Source: Caecitellus pseudoparvulus (lineage: Eukaryota > Bigyra: Bicosoecida). Taken from it: a DNA stretch of 64,000 nt. Below the pieces are notes generated by a model. The model worked only from the letters and a program-made list of their open reading frames with translations. It was not told the DNA's origin and did not search any database. Shown one piece after another: positions 21,101 to 34,700 of the stretch. The stretch lies in the NCBI GenBank assembly GCA_965644315.1, contig CBFFRQ010000079.1:300175-364174 (forward strand), read 5' to 3'. The position numbers and the translations under genes were made by a program. Numbering within the stretch: position 1 is the first letter of the stretch; every line of letters begins with the position of its first letter.

Positions 21101-24100
21101 GGCAGCAGTCCGAACTTGCCCTCTGAATGCCACCTTGTGTATCAGCCCAAGCGAATCCTACGAGAATGCCGTTCTCGTCGGAGGGCAGCAGTGTGCAATT
21201 TTGTCATGGAACGATACGTTAATCGAGTGCCTGCCTCCGCATGGCCTTAAAAAAGTGAATGTCACTGTCTACGTGCATGACCGCCTCACAGCAGGACAAG
21301 CCGAGGGTTTCGGCGAATTCTCCAGCGTCATTGCGAAGAAGGCTTACGAGTATGCCGTGCCCTCCATTTTCCAGCTCGAGTACGCTGGGGCACGCCGGCC
21401 GTATCAAGTGCCATGGCCAACGTACTCTCGGACAGTGGGTGGAGACCTTGTGCGCATTGTTGGATCGTCATTTGGAATCCCCTCACTCGTTGCTCCCCAG
21501 GTGTACCTGGGAAATGCGCTCATCGACTCGAAGGACATTGTGCGTCACACTCACGACGAGCTGCTGGTGCGTACGCCACCTGGAACTGGCGCCAACCTGA
21601 CCCTGCATGTTTCAATTCTCGGGGATGAGTCCAACGGTGTCGTTTTTTCGTATGACCCGCCTGTGATCGCTCTGCTGCAATTCGTCGCTACTGGCGGCCA
21701 GCCATCTCGACTGCACGCCTTGGGCCAGCAGAGGCACAACGGTGAGGACAGCAACTTCACAACTTTGGAAGGCCCGACGGTGCAGCTTGTGAGGTCGAAC
21801 AGCCCAGGAATTGAAGTACTCGGCACCCAGCTGAATCAAGTTGTGCTGGGGTCGTCACAGCGGGTGGAGGACCTCTTTGTGGACGCTCGTGGTGGAGTTG
21901 TGGTGCTGCACGGCTGGAACTTCGGCCTGTTTGAGCCTTCTCCGGAAGACGAAGCAGTTTCCATCGGAGGAGTACTCTGCCAGCGCAGGGTCGGCGCCCG
22001 CACCGTCTGGAGCAGCGACTCTGAGCTGCAGTGCCAGCTCGACGGCATGGTGATCGGCCGCAAGGGCGTCCAGGTCGCTGTCGCAGGCCAAACGACAACC
22101 TTGACAGCGCAGCAGTCCGGCATTCGCGCCATCTGTGACACTGGCTACTTTGCCATGCTGGAAGACACTGACTTTTGCTTGCCCTGCCCAAGGTGCGCCA
22201 CAGATGACTGCCCAGCAGGGGCGGAAGCTCCGACAGAGTGTGGCGGAGGCACGTCGCCGCCCGTGTCGCGGCCAGGGTTCTGGCAGCATGACCTCACCAC
22301 CGCCCTTTCTGACAACTGGGCTCACTTGGACAGCACCCCACTGGAATCCTTCCTCGCTGGCGCTGAAGATTCGGCCAGCTCAATCGTAGGTGAGCTGTCG
22401 TCTGCCTTTTCCCGGCGCCTGGCGAGCCCGAGGTTCAACGCCTCAAGCGCAAACTTCACCTCTGCCTCCCGATTCCTGCTGACGCCTTGTGTGCCAGCAG
22501 AAGCATGTCTTGGCAACAACACGTGCGCTGAAGGCTACACTGGTGTTGCCTGCCAGCTTTGTGACGAGAATAGCAGCCGGCAGCCTGGGGCAACCAGGGC
22601 TTGTGCTCCTTGTGACGCACCATCTGTGCATCCCTTGCTGATTGTTCTCTTCTGCGTGCTAGCTTTGCCTTGCCTGGCGATTGCGTTCAGTTTTCTTCGG
22701 CACGCCCCCTCCCTCATCGGCTTTGGCATGGCAGTCTCTTCTCTGCAGCTGCTCAGTCAAGCAGTCAAGCTGAGCATGCCGTGGGGGTCTGGGGCCCAGA
22801 CTGCCGGATCCATGGGCAGCACGCTCCAGCTGGACATCTCCAGCGTCAACTTACCCTGTGCCCTCTTGAAGTCGGGCTACCGATTGGCCTTCTTTGATTC
22901 ATGGAGGATGTACCAGCTGACCCCTTTCATTTTGATTGGGTTTATGGCTCTGGCCACGGGGCTACCTTGGCTGTTCAGCTTGTTCAAACGCAACTCCACA
23001 ACCAGGAGCTCGGAAGCCTTGCGAAAGTTCCTGGAGTTTTCAGTCAGCATCATCTCATTCATGTACGTCGGCATTGTATCGTCAGCACTGGAGGTGTTCT
23101 CCTGCATTCCACTTGGCGGCAAGCGTGTGCTGAGTGCAGACGTGAGCGTGGACTGCTTTGGGGAGGAGTACGAGCGGCTCACAGCGCTCGCATATGCATC
23201 TTTGTTTGGTTACGGTGTTGGAGTTCCAGTGTTGTTTTTCTTTGTCCTCATCTGGAACCGACAAGCAGTGAAACTGAACCTTGACAAGATCAGCAGCGGG
23301 AAGCCACACACCATTCAAGAGCCGACTGACGAGCAGCTGGGCAGGACCAGCAGCAAGGACAAAACAAGCGGTAAAGACACAACGAAAGGCGCAAAGCATG
23401 CATCTGTCCGCAGTCCAGCGCTTGAAAAGCTACACAAATACGCAGCCTTCATCCACACTCTCGTCGGGAAGCTTTACATGCCGTACACCCGTTCCATGTA
23501 CTTCTGGTCCGTTCTGCACTTTGCACAGCGCATGGCTGTCGCAGCGCTGGCGACTGTGTTCAGGGATCGACCTAGTTTCTCTGCTCTGCTTCTCTGCCTT
23601 GCCTTGTCCTTCTATGCATTCCTGCTGGCCTTGGTGCGGCCACATGGCGAGGTGAACGTAGCGCTGAGCTGGGTCCGGGCGGTGAAGTCCGGGCGCTTCG
23701 GTGAGGAGCCGAAGGTAAAGCTTACGGAGCGGGTGAAGACAGCTTCAGAGAAACTTCAGGAGGATGAGGTGTTTTTGATGGAATGTGAAGCCAGGTACAA
23801 GTTCGATGATTGCAGCTCATCTGAAGGAGAGACGGGTGTGACGCAGCGACGACGACGGAGAAGCACGCACAGAAGGCGGTCTTCAAGGCCAGCGTCAACA
23901 GCAGTCCTCAAGAAGCACCAGCGTAGCATTGCAGATGAACGAGCCATGGCTATTGCCAAAGCACACCAAGCATCTCCCGATCCTGGAGACAGCGAGCCAG
24001 TGAAGCAAGAAGTCAAGGCAATCCCAGGCAGCCAGGTCCGAGAGCTTCCACAACAAGGAGAGCACCAGAAAAATCCTCTTAAGGCAATTTTAAATCAACA

Positions 24101-26699
24101 GCAGTGTGAGTCAGGAAGAAAGCCGCATGGGGGACTGGATGGCTTCCAAGCTGAAACGACTCGCAGCAGCCAGGAGCCGGAGGTAGTGAGAGTTTCCTCG
24201 CGAGCAGGTAGCCGTTCCCATGGCGCAGGCAAGCGTACAGTTAAGAGCAGTGTACGGGGTGTCAGCTTGCTAGATGGGTCGCATACTCCTGGTTTAGACT
24301 CAAAGCGCGGTGCATCCGTTTCACCCACATGCCAGCTTGGGCCAGCCACCACTTCTGTTCTTCATCACGCCGCGGGCCTGAGGCAGCAGTCAGCTGGTGC
24401 CAGGGAAGTAACCGCCGGCGACAACTTGCCCAAAGAGGCGGAAAAAGGATTCAGCGGAATGTCATCGACACTCGCCGTAGTGGGGAAAGCTCTTGGGCTA
24501 GGTGGAGCTGGGGGAGTTTCCGAGGCACCTAGAGCCGGGGCGACAGCGGAGGGAATTTCATCTGTCAAGAACCCATTGCACAGAGGCAGAAAGCTCACGG
24601 CAACGCCTGCGACGTCCCATGGCAGGGACGGTTCTGCTGTGCTGGGTGAGAGCGATAGGCACGAAAGCTCTGCGCCTTGCACTCGAAAGCGCAGATCAAC
24701 AGGAGAACCACTGGCCACACTTGAAGAAGACCTGTCGATCTCCGATTCGCTGTCGGAGTGCTTGCAAACTGGTGCGGAAGGGTCTGAGCCACACTTCACA
24801 AGTAATCCGTTGCGTATGGCTCAAATTGCGACTGGCAGTGTGAAGGCACGGCGGACCTCGGAGGGGAGTGACAACAAGTCGGCTGGACCGTCGAAACGAA
24901 AGCGCCCCTCCGATCCCAGCTTGTCCGGGAGTGCAGCAGCGCATGAAGACGCTGGAGGAAAAGTATCCACGGCAACCAATCCCCTGCATGCAATGCGCAC
25001 CACTCAAGGCCTTCGAAGCACGGATACAGCTCTCGCACTTGTGCACTTCTACAACTCATCGGGCAGCCGAGCGACCACAAGGCGTCGCCATCGAGGCTCA
25101 AGAATGCCACAGGCTGAGCTGGGGGCTTCAGATGGAGCGCAGGGACTCCGCAGGTCCACATTGTCGCTTGCATCGTCTGAGCGAGCCCGAAGCTCAACAC
25201 TGCAAGATGCTGGCGAGCCAGCGCAAGGACGGCAGTTGCAAGCGCTGTCAAGTTCTCGAGCACTTCCCACGGGTGCATCCTCTGATCGGCGACCTGACTC
25301 CGGGCCAGGACCTGAAAGGTCTGCAACACCCAAGACTTCTCAACAGCTCTCAGCACGCGGGTCAGAGCAAGCAAGCACTAGGAGCAGCAGCAGCAGCGAT
25401 TCGGAGCCTGGTGGCTTCTTTGGCTCGGGATCAAGCTCTGACTCGTCGGACGGTTCAGCATCTAGTCAAAGCAACCCCAAGGCTGCGCGTCCTATGTTCA
25501 CAGTTGTTGCGCGGACAGCTCTCATGGCAGCCGCGGTAAGGAAAAGCCCCCAAGAGAGCTTCACACCGTCGGGCACATTTTCCGTCCCCGTAGACTTGGA
25601 CGATTTGGAGCCATCCTCAAGCGCGGGTGTACCTTCAGACAGCGAGGAATCAAGTGAGCCAGTTCCCACCAAGGCTTCAAGCCCACCACCTCCACCGCCA
25701 AGGCCCAAATCACCACCAAGTGCCCCGCCTGGCAGGAAATCGCCGCAGTCAAGGTCGCCATTCCCACCATCTCGGCCTCGGCCATCGCTGCTTAACAAGT
25801 GCGGCTCGGCTCCGATCCCTGCTGCGCAGGCCGTCGCCCCCGTCTCAGCAATCTCAACCTCAAGGCACACCTCATCTGTGTCAAGAACTCCCCAAAAAAC
25901 GACGGGGCCAGGACAGACTTTGCCCGCCTCAGATGCACAGCTCAAGACGAAGGGGGAAAGGCCGCCAGTGCCGCTGAACAGAAACTGGAGCTCAAACACA
26001 AAGAAAAGTAAAATATCAAAGGCTGCGCAGCGGACGGTCCAGAAGGAACTGGAGAGCCGCGATGACTCTTGGCCGACACGCTTTCTCTCCTACTGTGCCG
26101 TTGACCCAGATTTAGCAGTGGATGTCGCTCTCGAACACAAGTTCCACTGGGCTGCCTTCAAGTCATGTGGGCGGCGGCGTAAGTTCAACAGGGATCAAAT
26201 CAAGGAACTGGTCGTTGCAGAAGGTGTGGACAGCCTACCCTGCCTCGAGAAAGCACTGTCCGACGATCTCCCGACCGACGGTGAACCTCCACCTGGGGCA
26301 CTGGCCCGATGGAAGCGCTCAACCATCGGCTGTCTGCGCACAAGTGCCCGTCTCTTTTGCTCGTGGTACATTCGCATGGCGCTCTCGTACAACCAAGTTT
26401 CAGTCCTCATGAACGCCTTCCTGTTCTTCGCGGTGTTCGGTTCGCTGATCACATCCATCTCTGGCACGGACTTGTACGTCGAGTTTGCTGCAGTTGTGCT
26501 GCTCTTTGCGGTGGGGATCGTGCCCTCAGTTGTGGTGGAGCTACTGTTTGCCGTCATGTACACCGTCTGGAGCTCCATTGCCCTGAAAGAGCTCGGCATT
26601 GAAACCACCACAGAGAAAGTGAAGCAGCGAGCCAAGTCCGTCGCAGGAGTCCGGACATTACTTCGCAAGTCAATGGCCCCCAAAAAATCAAGAGTTTGA
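15179..26699 (+). CDS. Giant cadherin-like / IPT-TIG membrane receptor
   Basis: A ~3,800-residue surface protein. The long exon is open from 15324 without ATG at its start. A likely first exon is 15179-15219 (ATG GTT GGC...) joined by a 103-nt intron (GTAGGG...TTCACAG) to 15323, giving a basic N-region before the signal-peptide core VLVLLAFFAVPLRVEG. The ectodomain (about 15400-22620) is rich in N-glycosylation sites. It has cadherin-like repeats (about 16440-19110, repeated LDFE and VxDINxxP signatures), IPT/TIG-like repeats (about 19110-21660, such as GGVTVTVLGENFG) and a cysteine-rich EGF/ephrin-receptor-like segment (about 22130-22620). Six hydrophobic helices follow (22630-23645), then a ~900-residue Ser/Pro/Arg-rich probable cytoplasmic region, then a final hydrophobic pair (26400-26570). 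The role is probably adhesion or sensing. The 5' exon is a proposal only (about 0.4); the main exon is secure. Confidence 0.82.
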
Positions 26700-28773
26700 G
26701 TCTTATGGCGTGTTTCATACGTGTAAATGCATTTCAGCTCATGTGCCATCGCTCTCAGCTGCCGATCCGCAGACTAACCACGCAGGCACATGACAGAAGT
26801 CTAAACGTCAAGGGCTGTAGGCGCTGGCTTGGCAGCTCTCCCTACCCTTCGCGATGCGTCCACGGCCGAAGTGCCAAACGTTTGCAGCCCTGACACCCTT
26901 CCCTTGCTGCTTGTTCTCTTGCTCGTTTTGGAGAACTTGCCAGCTCAAATCTTCCCCACCGCCGCAGCTGGACGCTACTACCTTCGACTTGTTCAAATTT
27001 TACGGTCCGGCAGGTGAGATTGTTACATTTCTTCATCTCGCGCGTCCAAGCAAATCAATTCGACAAGCATCTCTTTGGCGACTCTACCAGCTCCAGCTGT
27101 CCATGCAGGAGCGTCCTGCAACGGAGTGGCCTTGCGTTTCACTTCGCCCACGCCAGCCGCACCATGGCAGGGTGAGGGTCGCCAGTGTCGAAGGGAGAGG
27201 CGGATCTTGGCACATGCATGGTGTGTATCACGTGTACACTGCCTCCAACGTGCTCAAGGCCCTGCGTCGAGCGGTTTGGTTTTGCACGCCGTTCAGGATG
27301 AAACTCCCATCACCAGAGCCAGCACAAGGTAAGCCATGCACCATGGCTCGGGCGCTCGCGAAGACTTGAGCGAACCAAGTGGTGCCCTGGCCGCCTGGAA
27401 GGCTTCAACCGAAGAATTGTTCAGCCATGCCTGCGACGGCACATGGAGTCAGCATCCACTCGCCGCTGGAGCTGGGGGGGTCCATGGCTCGGCTTGCAGC
27501 GCCTGAGCCAGTGCCTGCGCAGAGGCAGCACCATTGCCGTGACGCTGTGGCGCGGTGAGCAAGGCGCTTTAGCGAGCACATGGATCGGCAACCACGACTT
27601 CTGGCGAAGGTTCAGGCCTTTCAACTACGACATGGGACAGGGCGGCAGATTCCGTGCTGCAGGGAGGCTCAAACGTATTTTCTAAGCAGGTGGGGCGAAG
27701 CGCTGGTTTGCGGCACCACCACGCCACGCACCTGCTGCCAGTTTCATGGCCCGCGCATGCCCACGTCGGTGCTTGGGAAATTTTCTGGAATCCCTCCCTT
27801 GCCAGTGACACCCTGTTCGCGAACAGTGGTAGTGTGTCCTGGTCGCGAGGGCTGCTGCAGAGTAGCGACCCTGCGAGGCACGCAACCCCACAGCCTGCTC
27901 TTGCCTCCGGCGCGCACAGAGCACACAGGGAGGCACTTCAGAGGTTCGTATTTAGATTATGAACGGCTCTGGTTACAAATTCCGTGGCGGTGACTGCGCT
28001 GGAAGGGTCGTGGGCGACGCCGCCAAAATGGGCTAATCCATGCCAAAAACAGCGCCTGTGGGGCTGGTAGCCCGAGCAATCAATCAAGGACTGCAAGTAT
28101 CCTCTACAGGACGTCAATAAGACGCCCTGTTAACGAAATTCCTGAGTTGGCGCGAGAATGCACTGCCCCCCGCCAGAATGTTGCCAATCCAGCACTATCT
28201 CACTGAATGGTTGCACCGCATATCAATCCTTCCGCAGCAGCAACGCCCGTTGCATGGGAGGTTTCTGCGAGCAATGAGTGCTTTGTGAAACCCACGGATA
28301 CATCATTCATCGCCCCTTGCAACGGCTGAGGCTGCCTGGCCGTGTCGGTCGGTTGGCAGACCAAAGACCTGGTTGCAGAGCGGACAGATTCGTGATGATA
28401 ACCAGCAGCCAGGCTTGCCGCACCCCCCATGCCCACCCTTACCACACAAACCCGCCGACCAGCGCAGTCCAATTGCTTGGACATGCCTTAGGGCACCCTC
28501 TTCACCTTCAGAGTCCCTCGTGGTGCCGTGCTCTCGCTGCTGGCCGGGTCGGTTTTTCCTCCTCGTCGCTGTCGACGAAGTACTTGTCGTAGTTCCGAGG
28601 CTCGCCCACGCGACGCCCCCAAACGGTGTGTGCGCAACATCTCCACACAAGGGACATTTGGAGCTTCTTCCGTGCCCTGCCGCCCGTCTGCACGTCCCCC
28701 GCGCTGCCGTTCCTTCCGACAGGCTGTGCGGCGGAGCCCTGAGCGTGCACTCACACCATCACAGCTCCTCCAC
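26700..28773. other. 2.1-kb region without a recognised gene
   Basis: The stretch lies between two large plus-strand genes. It is visibly less GC-rich than the coding DNA, and the longest open frames (for example 26854-27369 plus) resemble no known family and show no hydrophobic-core pattern. It probably holds the 3' end of the receptor transcript and a long promoter or 5' untranslated region of the giant SPRY gene. An unrecognised small gene or 5' exon cannot be excluded. The giant gene's frame stays open upstream to 28528, but the residues encoded before 28774 are arginine/proline/serine-rich and lack an ATG start. Confidence 0.4.
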
Positions 28774-31700
28774 ATGGCGGCAGCTTCTGGTGAGGCGGGG
28801 GACGTCCCCCGAAAGGAAACACGCACTGCCAAGGCGTATGCCGACCAGTCCTCCCTCATGGGCGAGTTGGAGGTGTCCATGCTCCTGCAGTCCCACGAAG
28901 ACGCCGAGTTGGAGGAGGCAGCTGTGGAGCAGGAAAAGGCAGCCTCCGCCAAGCGCAGAGCTGAGCTGGACGACCCTCTGGCAGGGAAGGTCATCTTCCC
29001 CCTCACACACATGCGCATCACGCGGACACAGGGCGCCACCCTGCGTCTCTGCTTCTTGGCATTGCTGCTTACGATCAGCATGGTGCGGCGGCGCCGCGTT
29101 CGCATTACAACCTTGCATACTTCACACTTACCCCCCAACCCTCCCCCGCAGGTCATCCCCTCACTGTACTCGCTGTACCGGCAGTTCTTCTACCGGCCTG
29201 GGGATGTGAGCCCCCCTTTTGACCCCAACGGCGACCTGTACTTTTCCGCCGACCTCTGCCGCCTGACGCTGCTGGACACGCCGAAGAGCAACGACCAAGT
29301 GCAGCTGTCCATCCGCATGTCCAGGCCGCGGGACCAGACGTTCCGCTTCATCAGGGAGAATTTCCAGTCCATCATTGACGCCACCCTGCCCGAGACAGCT
29401 CTGGCGCTGGACTCAGCGGCAAACTCTGTGAACATCTCCACTTCAAATGCCGCCATCCCGTGTGAAGTGGACTTGCGACTGCCGTACCAGTACAACGGCA
29501 CACTGTACATATCTTCCAACGTTGCCGACCTGGTGGTGCAGACGCCGCCTGGCGCCTTCCAGAGCGGCAAGGAGGTGGTGTTGGGCCCCACTGGCCACGT
29601 GTCTGTCTACGCAGCTGACTCGATGCATGTGGACCTCACCAGCATCGTCGGCGGGCGGGTCAGCGTGTCAGCGGAGCGAGGCATCGTGAACCTGCGAGAC
29701 GTGTACACAGACTCCTCCATCGATATCGGCACGCGCTATCGGGCAGAGTGCGATCTGTCACTGCTGAATGCGACTTCCCCCGCCTTTTCCAGCTTCAATG
29801 CGACGGACAACTCTACCAGCCCCACGCTGTCTGGCTTTTGTACGACCCGGGGTGGGGAAGTGTACATCACCACGTCTGCTACTCGGTATCCCCACGCATC
29901 AGGGGCTTTTGTCCGTGTCAACGCGTCAGAGCCCAGCGGCGTCATTTGCGCCACAGCCCCGGCCCGCACAGAGCTGTTCCAGGACAGCTCCAGCTGCGGC
30001 TTACCTGAGCAGGGCGGCGCCGCCAACAGCGGCACCGGCTCCTCTCAGCTGTTTTGTAGCATGATTGTAGACTTGTGCGACTCCGAGTTCATTTCCGACA
30101 ACGCGACCTTCGTCGACGGCTTGACATGCGGGACGACGCTGGGCAGTGTCCCCGTCCACGAGCACAGCGTCTCCGTCACACGAGGCGGCGTGTATGCTGG
30201 CCTCCTGAATGACCAAATTGTCCGCGCAGAAGGCTACGCCGTGTCTGATGGAGGTGCCTTCTCAGCTGGCGTGTCCCTGGACCCCGCCACGCGCCGCGTG
30301 CTGCAGAGCATCCAGGCTTGGGTAGACCGCGAGCCGTCGTACGACGCCATCGTCGCCATTGACTTGGCCCAACAAAACGCAGGGCGGTGGCTCTTTGCCA
30401 CCAAGGACGTGTACTTGCAGCTTGAGCCGCATTGGCTGTCGGCCTTCTCAGCTTCCATGCTGAACCCGCGCTTTCGTGAAGTGCCTGCCCGGTTCAACCC
30501 TGGCTTCTGCCCAGTGTCCGTGCTGCAAGCGGCGCCTGCTTCACAGCAGGGGGCTGTCGCTGGACGTGGCCCAGGCCTGGGCACGCAGGAGTCTGGCAAG
30601 ATCTCTGAAGCCATCTTGGCGGACATTGTGCAGCTGGTGACGGAAGCCAGCCGCCGGTACGTGCTGGGGCAGAAGTCAGAGATCGGCTTCTTCCGGTACG
30701 AGGTGGACGACAAGGGCACCTTCAAGAATTCCGTCATCACCCTGCTGAATAACATTCCCCTGGTCATTGCCGTGTGCCTGTCCGTGCTGCTGGCCACTCT
30801 CATGGGCCTCTCCATCGCCGCGGTGGCGGTGTTTGCAAACCGCTTCGCGCGGCACTACCTGCACTCGTACATGGTGCGGCAGACCAAGATCCAGGAGCTT
30901 GACGCTGCCAAGGCCAAGACCGCAGCAGGGGGCCAACTGCTGGAGCTGATGGACCCCGTGCCCCAGCTGCGCGCGCTGCCGGCGCTGGACTGGGGATACT
31001 TCCAGGCCACCTCCCTGGCCGCCTGGCTCATCGCGCCCAAGTTTACCACGTCCATCTCCTCTTACATCCGGGACTACTACCAGACGCCCAAACGGGACCT
31101 TGCCTTTTTCAGTGCCGTCGTGCGACTGGTGTTCTGCCAGCCCTTCCCGCCTGGCCTGCGGCGGTCTCGGTGGGGAGTGCTGAAGGATGTGCTGCGCCTG
31201 CGAAACCCGTCCTCCGTCGCGCCAGAGAAGGAGTTTGAGGCAGTCAGCAAGAGCATGGAGCGAATGGCGGTGTTCAACGAGGGCTACGTCGCGTACTGCG
31301 CGCGCAACGGCTTCACGGAGATGGACGTGCTGTCTGAGGCCGCCCAGACGATCCTGCGCAAGCGCTTCAACGTGACAATCGAGACGGAGCGCACGACTGT
31401 CATCCGCACGGTGCGCTTCAAGGACAAGAGTGCACTGGTGCAGGAGCAGGTGTCCAGCAAGCAGCTGTACCAGCGCAGCATGCTGAAGTTCTTCCTGGCG
31501 TCGGAGTGCGAAGTGACGGGTGTAGAGTCCGACTACATCCCCCTGGTCCAGTTCCAGAAGGCGTACAAGACCTTCTGCCGCACGCACCGGGAGCTGGCCG
31601 CGCCATTGACGGCCTCCGTCATCGAATCTGAACTGAAGTTGGCCGTGGATCGCGACAAAGAGCTGAACTACCTGAAGGGCATCCGCCCCCTGGTGCTGTC

Positions 31701-34700
31701 GAAGGCTTGGCAGAACGAACAACGCGAGCTGTACGAGCAGCAGCAGGAGGGGCGGAGGGGCGGCTGCTGCAACATGTGCAACTTTGGTGCTGCCGGCGAT
31801 TTTGCGCTGGGCGTGACAGTGGGCGGGGCGGTGGGTGCCAGCACCACCGCCGGCAACCAACCTCTGGCCGAACGCACCAACGTCATTGCTGCTGACCAGT
31901 CCGCCGCCAACTTCATCCTCTTCCTGTCTGTCGTGCTGCAGGTGCTGCAAGTGCTGGTGCCGACGCTGCCCTTCCTGTTCTTGGCACTGTACTCCCAGAC
32001 GGTCTTCGTGAACACTACGGCCTTTGACCTGGACCAGAGCTCCAACCTGCTCACGTTCAACTCCATTCTGTACGAGCCATGGGAGGTGTTCCGGTCCACG
32101 AACCTTCTGGTGAACCAGATTATCATCTACCTCTTCGTGGCGGGATTCGTGGGAGTCGCGGTGATTGAGCTCATCCTGTACCACCTGCAGGTGCCGCTGT
32201 ACCACCCCTTCCAGACTGGGCGCCCTCTGCTGCACGGCGCCTCCATCGGCCCTGCACACGGCCTCACCTTCCACGACGCAGAGTACTTGCTGCGCCAGCG
32301 GCAGTACGAGTTCCCCATCGTCCTGAAGCGCGTCTCGGACGAGCCAGCCGACAACTCCTCGTCCTCCTCATCCTCGGATGAAGAGGAAGACGAGAACAAG
32401 AAGAAGGCGAAGACGCAGCGCAACCAGGCCAAGGGCAAGCAGTTCACGAGCTCTGCAGCACAGGCCACGGCTGAGGACGGCGACGGTAACGTGCTGGACG
32501 CGCCTGAGGTGAAGGTGGAGCGGGAGGGTGCGGCGAGTGCCGATGTGGCCGTCGCTGTGCCGTCGTCTGGCACAAGCATCGTGGCAGCTGCGCAGGCCAA
32601 GGCCATGGAAAGCTCCAAGGCGGATCGTCTGCGACGTCTGCCTGCGTTGGACACGGAAGGCGCCAACCGGGCCGCTGCGTCTGGCGCCATGCCGTACAGC
32701 AACCAGCCCACCCCTCGTGAAGACGACGACATTCTGGATGCTGACGTGTATAAGTCGTTCCTGAAGACGTCTGTGGCCGCTGCGCACTTGCTGCGGTACC
32801 GCCGGGCAACCGACTCCCAGCTCAAGCAGCGCAAGAAGGCCAAGGCGCTTGAAGGCGAAGCCAACGCTGACGACGTGGCCAGCGCCGACGCCCTGTACAA
32901 GGGCGCCCAAGCCAGCGGCACCGTGGAGACGAAGTCTGCGAAGGCCATCGGGCAGGGCGTCGTGAACGAGGCTGAGGACGTGTTGGAGGAGCTGGAGCGC
33001 AAGCGTGAGGAGCGCATGGCTGCAGCCCTCACCTGCTGCTGCATGCGGTGCCCACAGTCCGTGTGCTCGGCGTGGTACTGCTGCACCTGCCGCGGCGGCC
33101 GCCTGCAGGAGGTGGCTGAGGACGAGGAGGACGATACCCTGGATAAGTCCAGCATCTCCGTCTTGGCGCGGAAGCTGCAGGCTGCACGACAACACCAGCA
33201 GGCGAGCACGTCGTCTGGCGTGCTCGCCTCTGTAATGACGCGCACCGACAAGGTGGCGGGGCGCCTCATCGGCTTCGTGCTGCCCAAGCAAGCCTCCCGC
33301 ATCGTCATTGAGCGGGTGGAGAAGCTGTCTGACCTGCGCACGCCCAAGATCGTGGAGTTCGTGGACCAAGCTTCCGCCACCTCCCCCATCACTTTTGAGA
33401 AGGAGTTCACGGGCCTGGAGCACTTCCGGTACACCCTGCGCTGGCTGGTAAACGCGCTGCTGCAGGTATATCTCTTCCTCATGATCACCGCGTGGGGGGG
33501 CTACCTCACCCTGGTGGCCGTGTACTGGGTGCTGGGCGCCATCATCGAGCCCAACCGGTTCCTCCCCTTCGCCGCTGCTGCCGTGACCTTCTTCGGCATC
33601 GTGACGGCCCGCCTGGCCCAGGCCAACAACCTGCGCCGGGAAGCAGAGAACATCATGATGGAGAGTGTGTCAGAGATCGTGCGGGAGGTGCTGGCCAAGA
33701 GCCCCCTGCTGAATGGCAAGAGCTCCAAGGCCAAGCCCGGCCAGGCGGCGGAGGACCTGGGCAAGGCGCTACTGTCTGGCGACGTGTCCAGCATCACTGC
33801 TGCCCTGTCCAAGGACGCCGCCTCCTCCATGCTCGCGGACGCCATGGCCCTCACTGCCTCCCGCACCGGCATTGACTTGGAGACGCAGCTGGCCCTGGTG
33901 AAGGGACAGCTAACTCCTGAGCGCCTGACCAAGCTGGCTCTTGATCACCTCAAGATGGATCCCACGCTTGCGGGACTGCTCATCGCCTTCGCACGGCGGG
34001 ACATGTCGGCAGTGATGGACGCACTGCCACCAGTGGCCACGCAGCTGACGCCTGTGAAGGATGAGCGCCTCATCGCCCGCATCGTGAAGCTGTCCAAGGC
34101 GGTGCACTTGATGATGACGTCTGACGAAGCCAACCGCATGCGTGCGACAGGCGAGATCGTCGCGGCCCTCATGGACTTCCTGGAGGACCAGAACGTGGAC
34201 AAGCGCATGCTGCACTTGATGGACCTGGCCGCGCGGGTCATCACGTCGCCTTCCGAGGAGACGGCGTTGTACCTGCTAAACGAGCTGTGCACGGTCCTCG
34301 TTGCACCACACATGAGCGGCGTGGTGGGTGCAGGGAACGCCGCCATCGACGGCGCCCTGCAGCAGGCCCAGCGCGCATCCGCCATGGCACAGAGCAAGCT
34401 GGGCGTCTCTGCGCCTGGATTGGACGCTGCTCTGCAGGCTGGTGCGGGGGCTGCCAAGCAAGGGCTGGCAGGCGCTGCCGCGGACCCAGTCGGCGCTGCT
34501 CGTGCCTTTGCGCAGGCTGCCCCTGCGCACCTGGCCCGTGCGCACGAGTTCCACGCCAAGGCCCCCGCTGCCATCGTGAAGGCTGTGGAGGAGGCACAGG
34601 AGGCCGCTCTACGCCGGGGGCAGCTGGAGGCTGAGAAGCTCATGGCGCAAGCTGAGGAGCGCATTGAAGCGGAGATTGCAGCTGCCAAAGAAGCCGGGAA

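Noticed and set aside
26854-27369. 171-residue plus-strand open frame between the two large genes
   Set aside because: No recognisable family, no ordered-protein pattern, and stop-dense surroundings; treated as non-coding.
28488-29156. 222-residue minus-strand frame at the start of the giant gene
   Set aside because: It overlaps the supported first exon and intron of the SPRY gene and has no motif.
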